This document shows positions 17,772-25,219 of a DNA stretch of 64,000 nt, in pieces. The stretch is taken from contig NZ_FNKG01000002.1 of assembly GCF_900101675.1 (NCBI RefSeq), positions 329,005-393,004 on the forward strand. The letters run 5' to 3'. The DNA is from Curtobacterium sp. UNCCL20 (lineage in GTDB: Bacteria; Actinomycetota; Actinomycetes; Actinomycetales; Microbacteriaceae). The number at the start of each line of letters is the position of its first letter. Within the stretch, counting starts at the first letter, position 1. The notes under the pieces were generated by a model. It was not told where the DNA came from. It did no database searches and saw nothing but the letters and a program-made list of their open reading frames with translations. Both the position numbers and the translations under genes were made by a program.

Positions 17772-19046
17772 ATGACCGACGTGATCGCAGCGGAGCGCAC
17801 GCACACGAACTGGGCCGGCAACGTCACCTATCGCGCCTCAGCCCTGGCCAGCCCGGACTCGGTGGCGTCGCTGCAGCAGCTGGTCGCGTCGACCCCGCGC
17901 CTGACGGCGCTCGGCTCGCGGCACTCGTTCAACACGATCGCGGACACCGACGCCGTGCAGGTGTCGCTGGCGGGACTGCCGCCGGTGCTCGACATCGACG
18001 AGTCGCGTCGCGTGGTCCGCGTGGCCGCCGGGATGACGCACAGTCAGGTCGCCGCCGGCCTGGAGGCGCGGGGCTGGGCACTCGGGAACCTCGCGTCCCT
18101 GCCGCACATCTCCACGGCCGGGGCGGTCGCCACCGGCACGCACGGATCCGGTGTGCGGAACCCGTCGCTCGCGCAGGCGGTCGTCGGCCTGGACGTGGTG
18201 CGCGCCACCGGCGACGTCGAACGGGTCGACGCGTCCTCGCCGGACGGGCAGCTCGACGCGCACCGGGTGGCCATCGGCGCGCTCGGGATCGTCACCGCGG
18301 TCGAACTGGCGATCGTGCCGACGTTCCAGGTCGCCACGACCGTGCACCTCGACCTGCCGTGGGATGCCGTCTTCGACCACTTCGACGCGGTCATGGCCGA
18401 CGCGTACTCGGTGTCGATGTTCACCTCGTTCGACGACCGCGGCGCCCGGCAGGTCTGGGTGAAGCACCGCGTCGACGACCCGGCGCCGACCGTCGACCTC
18501 GTCGCCCTCGGAGCACGCCCGGCCACCGGCCCCGTGCACCCGGGGGAGAACGACCCCGCCGGCGTCACCGAGCAGGGCGGGGTGCCCGGGCCCTGGTCCG
18601 AGCGGCTGCCGCACTTCCGGTCCTCGTTCACCCCGTCCACCGGCGCGGAGATCCAGGCGGAGTACCTGCTGCCAGCGTCCTCCGCCGTCGACGCGCTCCG
18701 GGCCCTGCGACCGCTGCAGGAGCTGTTCGCGCCACTCCTCATCGCCGCCGAGATCCGGACCGTCGCACCCGACACCGCCTGGCTCGCACCGTCGTCGGAG
18801 CGGCAGTCGGTCGGCATCCACTTCACCTTCCGCCGGGACGCCGCCGCCGTGGCCGCCGCGGTGGAGCGGATCGAGGAGGTCCTCGCGCCGTTCGAGGCCC
18901 GGCCGCACTGGGGGAAGGTGTCCGCGACGAGCGTCGATCGGCTGCACGAGGTGTACCCGCGGTTGTCCTCGTTCGCCGCCCTGGCCCGCGATCTCGACCC
19001 CACCGGTCGCTTCCGCAACCTGTTCCTCGCGCGCGTGCTGTCCTGA
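17772..19046 (+). CDS. FAD-linked alditol/sugar-lactone oxidase (AldO-like)
   Basis: VAO-type flavoenzyme of 424 residues, close in length to Streptomyces alditol oxidase. ALGSRHSFN (His51) aligns with the segment carrying the covalently FAD-linked histidine of AldO, and GTHGSG is the second flavin motif; the C-terminus has the arabinono-lactone-oxidase-like region. Such enzymes oxidise xylitol, sorbitol or sugar lactones with O2, making H2O2. It starts 17 nt after araA, so it should be co-transcribed and arabinose-induced. Whether it takes arabitol, arabinonolactone or another polyol cannot be told here. No catalase is adjacent. Confidence 0.85.
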   Translation: MTDVIAAERTHTNWAGNVTYRASALASPDSVASLQQLVASTPRLTALGSRHSFNTIADTDAVQVSLAGLPPVLDIDESRRVVRVAAGMTHSQVAAGLEARGWALGNLASLPHISTAGAVATGTHGSGVRNPSLAQAVVGLDVVRATGDVERVDASSPDGQLDAHRVAIGALGIVTAVELAIVPTFQVATTVHLDLPWDAVFDHFDAVMADAYSVSMFTSFDDRGARQVWVKHRVDDPAPTVDLVALGARPATGPVHPGENDPAGVTEQGGVPGPWSERLPHFRSSFTPSTGAEIQAEYLLPASSAVDALRALRPLQELFAPLLIAAEIRTVAPDTAWLAPSSERQSVGIHFTFRRDAAAVAAAVERIEEVLAPFEARPHWGKVSATSVDRLHEVYPRLSSFAALARDLDPTGRFRNLFLARVLS

Positions 19047-19118
19047 CGCGGCGCCCGGTGCCTGTCGGGCCGGCGCCTGCGCGCGGAGGTGCCACGCGCC
19101 TCCAGGTCGACCGGCGGA

Positions 19119-19152
19119 GCGCTCCCACACCACGGTTGCGGTGCGGGAGCGC
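19119..19152. terminator. Hairpin terminator between convergent genes
   Basis: GCGCTCCC (19119-19126) pairs with GGGAGCGC (19145-19152), with further CACC/GGTG pairing inside. It lies between the oxidase and the small gene on the opposite strand. A family A half-site sits just before it at 19095. Confidence 0.6.
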
Positions 19153-19160
19153 CCGTGCCC

Positions 19161-19271
19161 CTAGGCCTTGCGGAACAGGTCGAGCAGGAGCCGGGTGAGG
19201 TTCACGAGCAAGCTCGCGACCCCCAGCCACAGCGCCTGACGCCTGGTCCGGCCGTCGTTGTCGTTCGACAT
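19161..19271 (-). CDS. 36-residue membrane-anchored small protein
   Basis: An unrecognised microprotein, annotated mainly because a perfect AAGGAGG ribosome-binding site lies 6 nt before its ATG at 19271. It has a polar start (MSNDNDGRTRRQ), then one hydrophobic helix (ALWLGVASLLVNLTRLLLDL) and a basic end FRKA. It would sit as a single-pass or amphipathic membrane peptide. It is isolated, convergent with the araBDA-oxidase operon, and preceded by the structured stretch at 19329-19455. Function unknown; a toxin-like, regulatory or membrane-stress role are all possible. Confidence 0.65.
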   Translation of the reverse strand: MSNDNDGRTRRQALWLGVASLLVNLTRLLLDLFRKA

Positions 19272-19328
19272 CGAGGACCTCCTTGTGTCGTCGCCGGTTG
19301 ACACGAGGAGCGTCGGCCGAGGGATGCG

Positions 19329-19455
19329 GAGCCGAGCGGGCTCGGCTACCATCGGTTCCGAGCGATTGACTCGGGATGGGTTTGCATCCCTTGGCTTCCA
19401 CTCGGAAGGCAAATCGAGGCCCGGAAACTGTGCTAGCAGTTCCGGGCCTCGGCTC
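19329..19455. ncRNA. Candidate structured RNA or leader with competing stems
   Basis: Several complementary segments are packed into 127 bp. GAGCCGAG (19329-19336) pairs with CTCGGCTC (19448-19455). TTCCGAG (19356-19362) pairs with CTCGGAA (19401-19407) around an inner GGGATG/CATCCC hairpin (19373-19390). A G+C-rich hairpin spans 19416-19450. CGATT (19363-19367) can form a pseudoknot with AATCG (19412-19416). TTGGCTTCC (19391-19399) can instead pair with GGAAGGCAA (19404-19412). TACCAT at 19347-19352 could be a -10 box for the plus strand. I do not recognise a known riboswitch family. On the minus strand it would be the leader of the 36-residue gene. Confidence 0.5.
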
Positions 19456-19612
19456 ATTCGCCCAGGTCGCGATCCGGCGGGTGTCGCGACCAAGGTCAGC
19501 CTACGACGAACCGTCCGCTACAACGTCACATTCCACGTTCTCGAGCTCGCGGAGTTCTGTGCGAACGCATCGGGAATAGCGGGACGTCTCCGGGGCCTTG
19601 CACCGTTACGTC

Positions 19613-19630
19613 GTGCGACGTCCGTCGCAC
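19613..19630. promoter_or_regulatory. 18-bp palindrome upstream of the peptide ABC operon
   Basis: GTGCGACG and CGTCGCAC are perfect arms separated by two bases, about 125 bp before the binding-protein ATG. It could be an operator. No regulator gene is adjacent, and the family is unknown. Confidence 0.45.
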
Positions 19631-19753
19631 GCGGGATTCGGACGGTCTGCCGTTGCGGTGTCAGGATTGAGTCCGCCCGGTGTCCCGATCCCGAGCACCG
19701 CAGCGGCCACCCCACGGCCGCCCCCACCCCTTCCCACGAGGAGCAGCATCGTC

Positions 19754-21424
19754 ATGAGACGCCCCAAGCGCCTGACCATCACCGCGGCGGTCGCCGCAGC
19801 AGCAGCCCTGGTGCTCACCGGCTGCTCGGGCGGAGGGTCTTCGTCCGACGACGCATCCGGCGGGACGAACAAGGGCGGGACGCTCAACATCCTGACGACG
19901 CAAACCGCGGTGCACCTCGACCCGGCGACCAGTCAGAACCTCAACATCACGACGCTCGGCCTGGTGCTCCGCCGCCTCACCGCGTGGGACGTCCAGCCCG
20001 GCAAGACCGCGAAGGTCGTGCCGGACCTCGCGACGAACACCGGTGACTCGAGCGACGGCGGCAAGACCTGGACCTACCACCTCAAGAAGGGGCTGAAGTT
20101 CCAGGACGGCACCGAGATCACCACGAAGGACATCAAGTGGGGCATCGAGCGCTCGTTCGCGCCGACCCTCACCGGTGGTCTGAGCTACCACAAGTCGCTC
20201 CTCGTCGGCGGTGACACGTACAAGGGCCCGTTCGACGGCAAGACGCTCGACAGCATCGAGACGCCGGACGACTCCACGATCGTCTTCAAGCTGAACGCGG
20301 CCTACGGCGACTGGCCGTGGATCGTGTCGATGCCGGCGTTCGCCCCGGTCCCCGACGGCGACGGCACGAACACCGGCGAGTACGACGCCAAGCCGGTCGC
20401 CTCCGGCCCGTACCAGGTGCAGTCGAACACGCAGGGGTCGCAGATCACCCTCGTGCGCAACAAGTCCTGGAGCGCGAAGACGGACGACGTCCGCACCGCC
20501 GGCCCGTCGAAGGTCGTGTTCAAGGAGAGCCAGGACCCGTCGACGGTCACCCAGACGCTCATCGCGGACAACGGTGACGCGAAGGACTCCTTCGGTGCCA
20601 CCTACCTCGGTGCCGCCGAGCTCAACCAGGTCCGGTCGAACCCGTCCGCGCAGGACCGCCTCGCGACGTCGAAGGCCGGCCCCATCAACTACATGGCGAT
20701 CAACACGCAGAAGGGCGCGCTGAAGGACCTCAAGGTCCGCCAGGCCCTGCAGTACGCGGTGGACAAGAAGTCGTACCGGATCGCCGCCGGTGGTGCGCTC
20801 GCCGGCTCGTACGCCACGACGCTGATCACGCCGGGCATCGCCGGACGCCAGGACTACGACCTGTACAAGCCGGGCCCCTCGGGTGACGTCGCCAAGGCGA
20901 AGAAGCTCCTGCAGGAGGCCGGGGTCTCCGACCTCAAGCTGACCCTGGCCACGCAGAACGACCCGACCTATCTGGCTCAGGCCCAGGCCCTGCAGGCTGG
21001 TCTCAAGCGCGCGGGCATCACCGTCACGCTGAAGCCGCTCGACGCCGACTCGTTCTACACGGCGACGACCGACGGCACCGACTTCGACCTGGCGCTGTTC
21101 AGCTGGCAGCCGGACTTCCCGAGCGCGAACGCCAACATCCAGCCGCTGTACGACTCGTCGCAGATCGGCGGGGGTGGCTACAACGTGTCGAAGTACAGCA
21201 ACCCGGAGGTCGACGCCCTCATCAAGCAGGCGAGCGGCACCGTCGACCAGAAGGACGCGCAGAAGCTCTGGGCCGAAGCGGACAAGAAGATCATGGCCGA
21301 CGCGCCGATCGTCCCGCTCACCTACGCGAAGCAGTCGTTCCTCGCCGGCTCGAACGTGCAGAACTTCCGGATCGCGGACTTCCCGGCGTACCCGAACTAC
21401 CTCAAGGTCTCGCTCGCGAAGTGA
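19754..21424 (+). CDS. Peptide/nickel-type ABC transporter binding lipoprotein
   Basis: Extracytoplasmic receptor, SBP family 5, 556 residues. It has a basic N-terminus, hydrophobic core and lipobox LTGC with Cys24. The family body is clear (GGTLNILTTQTAVHLDPAT; YHLKKGLKFQDGTEITTKDI; LRQALQYAVDKK-like segment). ATG at 19754 follows a GAGGAG site. It overlaps the following ATPase gene by GTGA. The transported ligand (peptide, opine, glycoside or other) is not decided; the sugar-rich neighbourhood leaves an oligosaccharide possible. Confidence 0.92.
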   Translation: MRRPKRLTITAAVAAAAALVLTGCSGGGSSSDDASGGTNKGGTLNILTTQTAVHLDPATSQNLNITTLGLVLRRLTAWDVQPGKTAKVVPDLATNTGDSSDGGKTWTYHLKKGLKFQDGTEITTKDIKWGIERSFAPTLTGGLSYHKSLLVGGDTYKGPFDGKTLDSIETPDDSTIVFKLNAAYGDWPWIVSMPAFAPVPDGDGTNTGEYDAKPVASGPYQVQSNTQGSQITLVRNKSWSAKTDDVRTAGPSKVVFKESQDPSTVTQTLIADNGDAKDSFGATYLGAAELNQVRSNPSAQDRLATSKAGPINYMAINTQKGALKDLKVRQALQYAVDKKSYRIAAGGALAGSYATTLITPGIAGRQDYDLYKPGPSGDVAKAKKLLQEAGVSDLKLTLATQNDPTYLAQAQALQAGLKRAGITVTLKPLDADSFYTATTDGTDFDLALFSWQPDFPSANANIQPLYDSSQIGGGGYNVSKYSNPEVDALIKQASGTVDQKDAQKLWAEADKKIMADAPIVPLTYAKQSFLAGSNVQNFRIADFPAYPNYLKVSLAK

Positions 21425-23172
21425 GTTCCCCGCTGCTCGAGGTCGAGGGGCTCCACGTCGCGTTCGGCGACGCGGAGCCCGTCGTCCGTGACGTCTCCTT
21501 CACCCTGACGCCCGGCCGCGTGCTCGCCCTCGTCGGCGAGTCCGGGTCGGGCAAGTCCGTCAGCGCCATGAGCATCCTCGGCCTGCTCCCGCCGGAGGCC
21601 CGGGTCTCCGGCAGCATCCGGTTCCGCGGCGAGGAACTCGTCGGGGCATCCGACGACACCCTCCGAGCCGTCCGCGGTGCGGGCATCGGCGTGGTCTTCC
21701 AGGAGCCGATGAACTCCTTCACGCCGGTGCTGTCGATCGGCACGCAGATCGCCGAGGCCGTCCGGGCGCACCCGACGGACCTCGACCGCGCCGGGGTCTC
21801 CGCGCGGATCGACGAGCTGCTGCGCGCCGCGGGACTCACCGATCCTGCGCGGATCCGGAAGGCGTACCCGCACGAGCTCTCCGGCGGGCAGCTGCAGCGC
21901 GCGATGATCGCGATGGCGCTGGCCGGCGACCCGGTGGCGCTCATCGCGGACGAACCCACGACGGCGCTCGACGTCACGGTGCAGGCCGGGATCCTCGACC
22001 TGCTCCGCCGGCTCGGCATCGAGCGTTCGCTCGCGGTGCTCCTCATCACGCACGACATGGGCGTGGTCGCGGACGTCGCCGACGAGGTGCTCGTGATGCG
22101 CCGCGGCGACCCCGTCGAACGCGGGTCGGTCGCCGAGGTGTTCGCGCACCCGACCGCCGAGTACACGCGTGACCTCCTGGCCGCCGTCCCCAGCCTGGAG
22201 GCGCGTGGTGCGTCCGCCTCGTCGGCGACGGACGGGCCCGTGGACGAGTCTCGGGCACAGCGACACTCCTCGCGCCCGGAGGCGCGAGAAGTGTCGCCCA
22301 GCGCGAGTCCCGGACCAACGGAAGCGAGTCTCGGGGACGCGGGGCGCGCCTCCAGGCCGGTGGTCGCGCAGCTGCGCGACGTCGCGGTGCGCTACACGCG
22401 CCGCGGCGAACCCACCGTCTCCGGGATCGACTTCGTGCTCCACGCCGGCGAGACCCTCGGGCTCGTGGGGGAGTCCGGGTCCGGCAAGTCCACGATCGGG
22501 CGCGCGCTCGCCGGGCTCGTCCCCGTCGTGGCCGGTTCGGTCGAGGTGGACGGCAGCGACCTGCGGACGGCACGGGGCGGACGCCTGCGTGAACTCCGGA
22601 GCCGCGTGGGCATCGTCTTCCAGGACCCGGCGTCCTCGCTCAACCCCCGACAGACCATCGGGTGGAGCATCGCGGAACCGCTCCTCGTGCACGGCACCGC
22701 ATCCGCCGCAGACCGTGCCGAGCACGTGCGAGAGCTGCTCACCGCGGTGCAGCTCGACCCCTCGTGGGCCGAACGCTTCCCGCACCAGCTCTCCGGCGGC
22801 CAGCGGCAGCGCGTCGCCGTCGCCCGGGCCCTCGCGCTCCGGCCCGCGCTCGTCATCGCCGACGAGCCGACCTCGGCGCTCGACGTGACCGTGCAGGCCG
22901 CTGTCCTCGACCTGCTCTCCTCGCTGCAGGACGAGTTCGGGTTCGGCATGCTCCTCATCAGCCACGACCTCGCCGTCGTCCGCCAGCTCGCCGACGAGGT
23001 CGTCGTGCTGCACGACGGACGCGTGGTCGAACGCGGCACCACCGAGTCCGTGCTCGACGACCCGAAGCAGGACTACACGCGCATGCTCCTCGCGGCAGCG
23101 CCGGTCGCCGACCCGGAGCGACAGGCAGCCCGCCGCGAGGCCTGGCGCGCATGGGAAGGGGTGGCCTCGTGA
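21421..23172 (+). CDS. Fused DppD-DppF type ABC transporter ATPase with a repeat-derived linker
   Basis: Cytoplasmic ATPase with both nucleotide-binding domains in one 583-residue chain. Walker A GESGSGKS occurs at 39-46 and 350-357; each domain has LSGGQ and an ADEPT Walker B. The start is GTG at 21421, overlapping the binding-protein stop. Residues about 258-312 are a low-complexity linker whose DNA (22194-22356) is a composite of family A inverted arms flanking a diverged family B palindrome. The linker is Ser/Ala/Arg-rich with no predicted fold. The reading frame is intact, and both domains look functional. Confidence 0.92.
   Translation: MSSPLLEVEGLHVAFGDAEPVVRDVSFTLTPGRVLALVGESGSGKSVSAMSILGLLPPEARVSGSIRFRGEELVGASDDTLRAVRGAGIGVVFQEPMNSFTPVLSIGTQIAEAVRAHPTDLDRAGVSARIDELLRAAGLTDPARIRKAYPHELSGGQLQRAMIAMALAGDPVALIADEPTTALDVTVQAGILDLLRRLGIERSLAVLLITHDMGVVADVADEVLVMRRGDPVERGSVAEVFAHPTAEYTRDLLAAVPSLEARGASASSATDGPVDESRAQRHSSRPEAREVSPSASPGPTEASLGDAGRASRPVVAQLRDVAVRYTRRGEPTVSGIDFVLHAGETLGLVGESGSGKSTIGRALAGLVPVVAGSVEVDGSDLRTARGGRLRELRSRVGIVFQDPASSLNPRQTIGWSIAEPLLVHGTASAADRAEHVRELLTAVQLDPSWAERFPHQLSGGQRQRVAVARALALRPALVIADEPTSALDVTVQAAVLDLLSSLQDEFGFGMLLISHDLAVVRQLADEVVVLHDGRVVERGTTESVLDDPKQDYTRMLLAAAPVADPERQAARREAWRAWEGVAS
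22194..22356. repeat. Composite palindromic element inside a coding sequence
   Basis: CCTGGAGGCGCG at 22194-22205 and its perfect complement at 22345-22356 bracket a hairpin (GCGACACT...GGCGCGAG...AGTGTCGC, about 22260-22297) flanked by CGAGTCTCGGG at 22245 and GCGAGTCTCGGG at 22324. These are the cores of repeat families A and B, found elsewhere between genes. Here they encode an in-frame interdomain linker. Confidence 0.75.
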
Positions 23173-24107
23173 CCGCCAACGTCGTCGAGCGGCCGGTCTC
23201 GCCCGCCGCCAACCGGAGCACCGGCTTCCGCGCCGTCGTCCGACGGGTGCGGCAGGACCGCTGGGCCGTCGCGTCCGCCGTGGTCATCGCGGTGTTCGCG
23301 GTCGTGGCGATCGCCGCCCCCCTGATCGCCGCTCTGAGCGGGCAGGACCCCTACGGCTACAACATCGACGCCCTCAACTCGTTCGGTGCCCCGAAGGGCT
23401 TCGGCGGCGGCATCAGCGCCGACCACTGGTTCGGGGTCGAGCCGCTGACCGGGCGCGACCTGTTCGCCATCGTCACGTACGGTGCCCGGACGTCGCTCGG
23501 CATCGGCCTCGCCGCGACCGTCGTCTCCATCGTGATCGGCGTGCTCGTCGGCGTGACGACCGGGTTCTTCGGCGGCTGGTACGACCGCGTGCTGTCGCGG
23601 GTCGTCGACGTCATCTTCGGGTTCCCGTCGCTGGTCTTCATGATCGCCCTGACCGCGATCGTGCCGACGTCGTTCCCGAAGCCCGTGCTCGTCGTCCTCG
23701 TCATCGGGTTCTTCGGCTGGCCGTCGGTCGCCCGAGTGGTCCGGGGGCAGACGCTGTCCCTCGTGACCCGGAACTACGTCGTCGCGTCCACCGCCATGGG
23801 GGCCGGACGCTGGCACGTCATCCGCACGCAGCTGCTGCCGAACCTCGCCGCGACGATCACCGTCTACGCGACGATCTCGATCCCGTCGATGATCGGGGCC
23901 GAGGCCGCCCTGTCGTTCCTCGCCGTCGGCGTCACCCCGCCGACGCCGTCGTGGGGCCGCAGCATCGGCGACGCGATCGGCTGGGTCCAGACCGACCCGA
24001 TGTACCTCGTGTTCCCCGGCGCCGCGCTGTTCCTCATCACCCTGGCGTTCAACGTCCTCGGCGACGCGCTCCGCGACGCCCTCGACCCGCGGGGAGGCAC
24101 CCGGTGA
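23169..24107 (+). CDS. Peptide-type ABC transporter permease, DppC-like
   Basis: Membrane permease of 312 residues. A cytoplasmic tail (VTANVVERPVSPAANRSTGF) and first helix precede the DppC-type external domain; the EAA loop reads YVVASTAMGAGRWHVIRTQLLPN, followed by the typical GAEAALSFLAVGVTPPTPSWG. Start GTG at 23169 overlaps the ATPase stop. DppC usually follows DppB; here the order is reversed. Confidence 0.93.
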   Translation: MTANVVERPVSPAANRSTGFRAVVRRVRQDRWAVASAVVIAVFAVVAIAAPLIAALSGQDPYGYNIDALNSFGAPKGFGGGISADHWFGVEPLTGRDLFAIVTYGARTSLGIGLAATVVSIVIGVLVGVTTGFFGGWYDRVLSRVVDVIFGFPSLVFMIALTAIVPTSFPKPVLVVLVIGFFGWPSVARVVRGQTLSLVTRNYVVASTAMGAGRWHVIRTQLLPNLAATITVYATISIPSMIGAEAALSFLAVGVTPPTPSWGRSIGDAIGWVQTDPMYLVFPGAALFLITLAFNVLGDALRDALDPRGGTR

Positions 24108-25102
24108 CCGCGTTCCGCTTCATCGCCGTCCGCGTGCTCGGGGCGGTCGTCGTCCTGCTCGTCGTCGCCGCGATCACGTACGCGCTGTTCATGCTGCTGC
24201 CGACGAACCCGGCACGGGCGATCTGCGACAAGCCCTGCACACCCGACCGGCTCCGCGAGGTGCAGGCGTTCCTCGGCACCGACAAGCCGTGGATCGCCCA
24301 GTTCGGGGCGTACCTCGCGGGCATCTTCGCCGGCCGCACGTTCGGGACCGGCGCATCGGTCATCCACTGCGCCGCGCCGTGCTTCGGCTACTCGTTCCAG
24401 CTCCACGACAGCGTCACGAACCTGATCCTGTCGCGCCTGCCCGTCACCGCGTCGATCGCCGTCGGTGCCGCTGTGCTCTGGCTCGTCGCCGGGGTCGCCG
24501 GAGGTGCGCTCTCCGCCCTCCGCCGGGGCACGTTCGTCGACCGGGCCGTGATGACCGTCGCGGTCGCCGGGGTGTCCGCGCCCTCGTACCTCGTCGGCCT
24601 GCTCGGGATCCTGCTGTTCGGCTTCGTCCTCGGCATCCTGCCCACGAGTGGCTACGTCGCGTTCGGGGACGACCCGGTGGGCTGGTTCACACACCTGATC
24701 CTGCCGTGGTGCGTGCTGGCGTTCATCAGCGCCGCGATCTACGCCCGCCTGACCCGCGGCGAGATGCTCGAGTCGATGTCGCAGGACTTCGTCCGGACCG
24801 CCCGCGCGAAGGGCCTCCGCGAACGCCAGGTCGTCGTGCGGCACGGGCTCCGGACGGCGATCCTGCCGGTGGTGACCCTGTTCGGGCTCGACCTCGGGTC
24901 GCTGCTCGGCGGGGCGGTCATCACCGAGAAGGTGTTCTCGATGCAGGGACTCGGGGCGCTCCTCATCGACGCGGTGCACTCGCTCGACCTGCAGGTCGTC
25001 GTCGGCTTCACCCTGTTCTCGGCGCTCCTCATCGTCACGGCGAACGTCATCGTCGACGTGGTCTACGCGTTCGTGGACCCGCGGGTGCGCCGGCGGGCGT
25101 AG
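24104..25102 (+). CDS. Peptide-type ABC transporter permease, DppB-like
   Basis: Membrane permease of 332 residues with the DppB N-terminus (first helix then FLGTDKPWIAQFGAYLAGIF) and EAA loop FVRTARAKGLRERQVVVRHGLRTA. Start GTG at 24104 overlaps the previous stop by GTGA. It completes the operon binding protein, fused ATPase, DppC, DppB, which therefore encodes a complete importer. Confidence 0.93.
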   Translation: MTAFRFIAVRVLGAVVVLLVVAAITYALFMLLPTNPARAICDKPCTPDRLREVQAFLGTDKPWIAQFGAYLAGIFAGRTFGTGASVIHCAAPCFGYSFQLHDSVTNLILSRLPVTASIAVGAAVLWLVAGVAGGALSALRRGTFVDRAVMTVAVAGVSAPSYLVGLLGILLFGFVLGILPTSGYVAFGDDPVGWFTHLILPWCVLAFISAAIYARLTRGEMLESMSQDFVRTARAKGLRERQVVVRHGLRTAILPVVTLFGLDLGSLLGGAVITEKVFSMQGLGALLIDAVHSLDLQVVVGFTLFSALLIVTANVIVDVVYAFVDPRVRRRA

Positions 25103-25120
25103 GGGGAGTGCGCGGGGCGG

Positions 25121-25150
25121 GCGCGGGCGGGCGCGGGCGGGCGCGGGCGG
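25121..25150. repeat. 10-bp microsatellite, three copies
   Basis: GCGCGGGCGG is repeated three times in the convergent intergenic space after the DppB gene. The rest of 25103-25219 contains short inverted repeats such as TTCGCAC (25205) with GTGCGAA (25232), probably terminator-like. Confidence 0.6.
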
Positions 25151-25219
25151 CCGCGGGGCGGACGTTGCGGGTCGCATCCCGCACAGTCCGTGGCGCGGGC
25201 CGCCTTCGCACAACCAACG

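Noticed and set aside
19329-19455. tRNA gene or known riboswitch
   Set aside because: No cloverleaf with anticodon arm and TTCGA-type T-loop can be drawn, and I could not match the conserved motifs of c-di-GMP, c-di-AMP, glycine, TPP, SAM or cobalamin switches.
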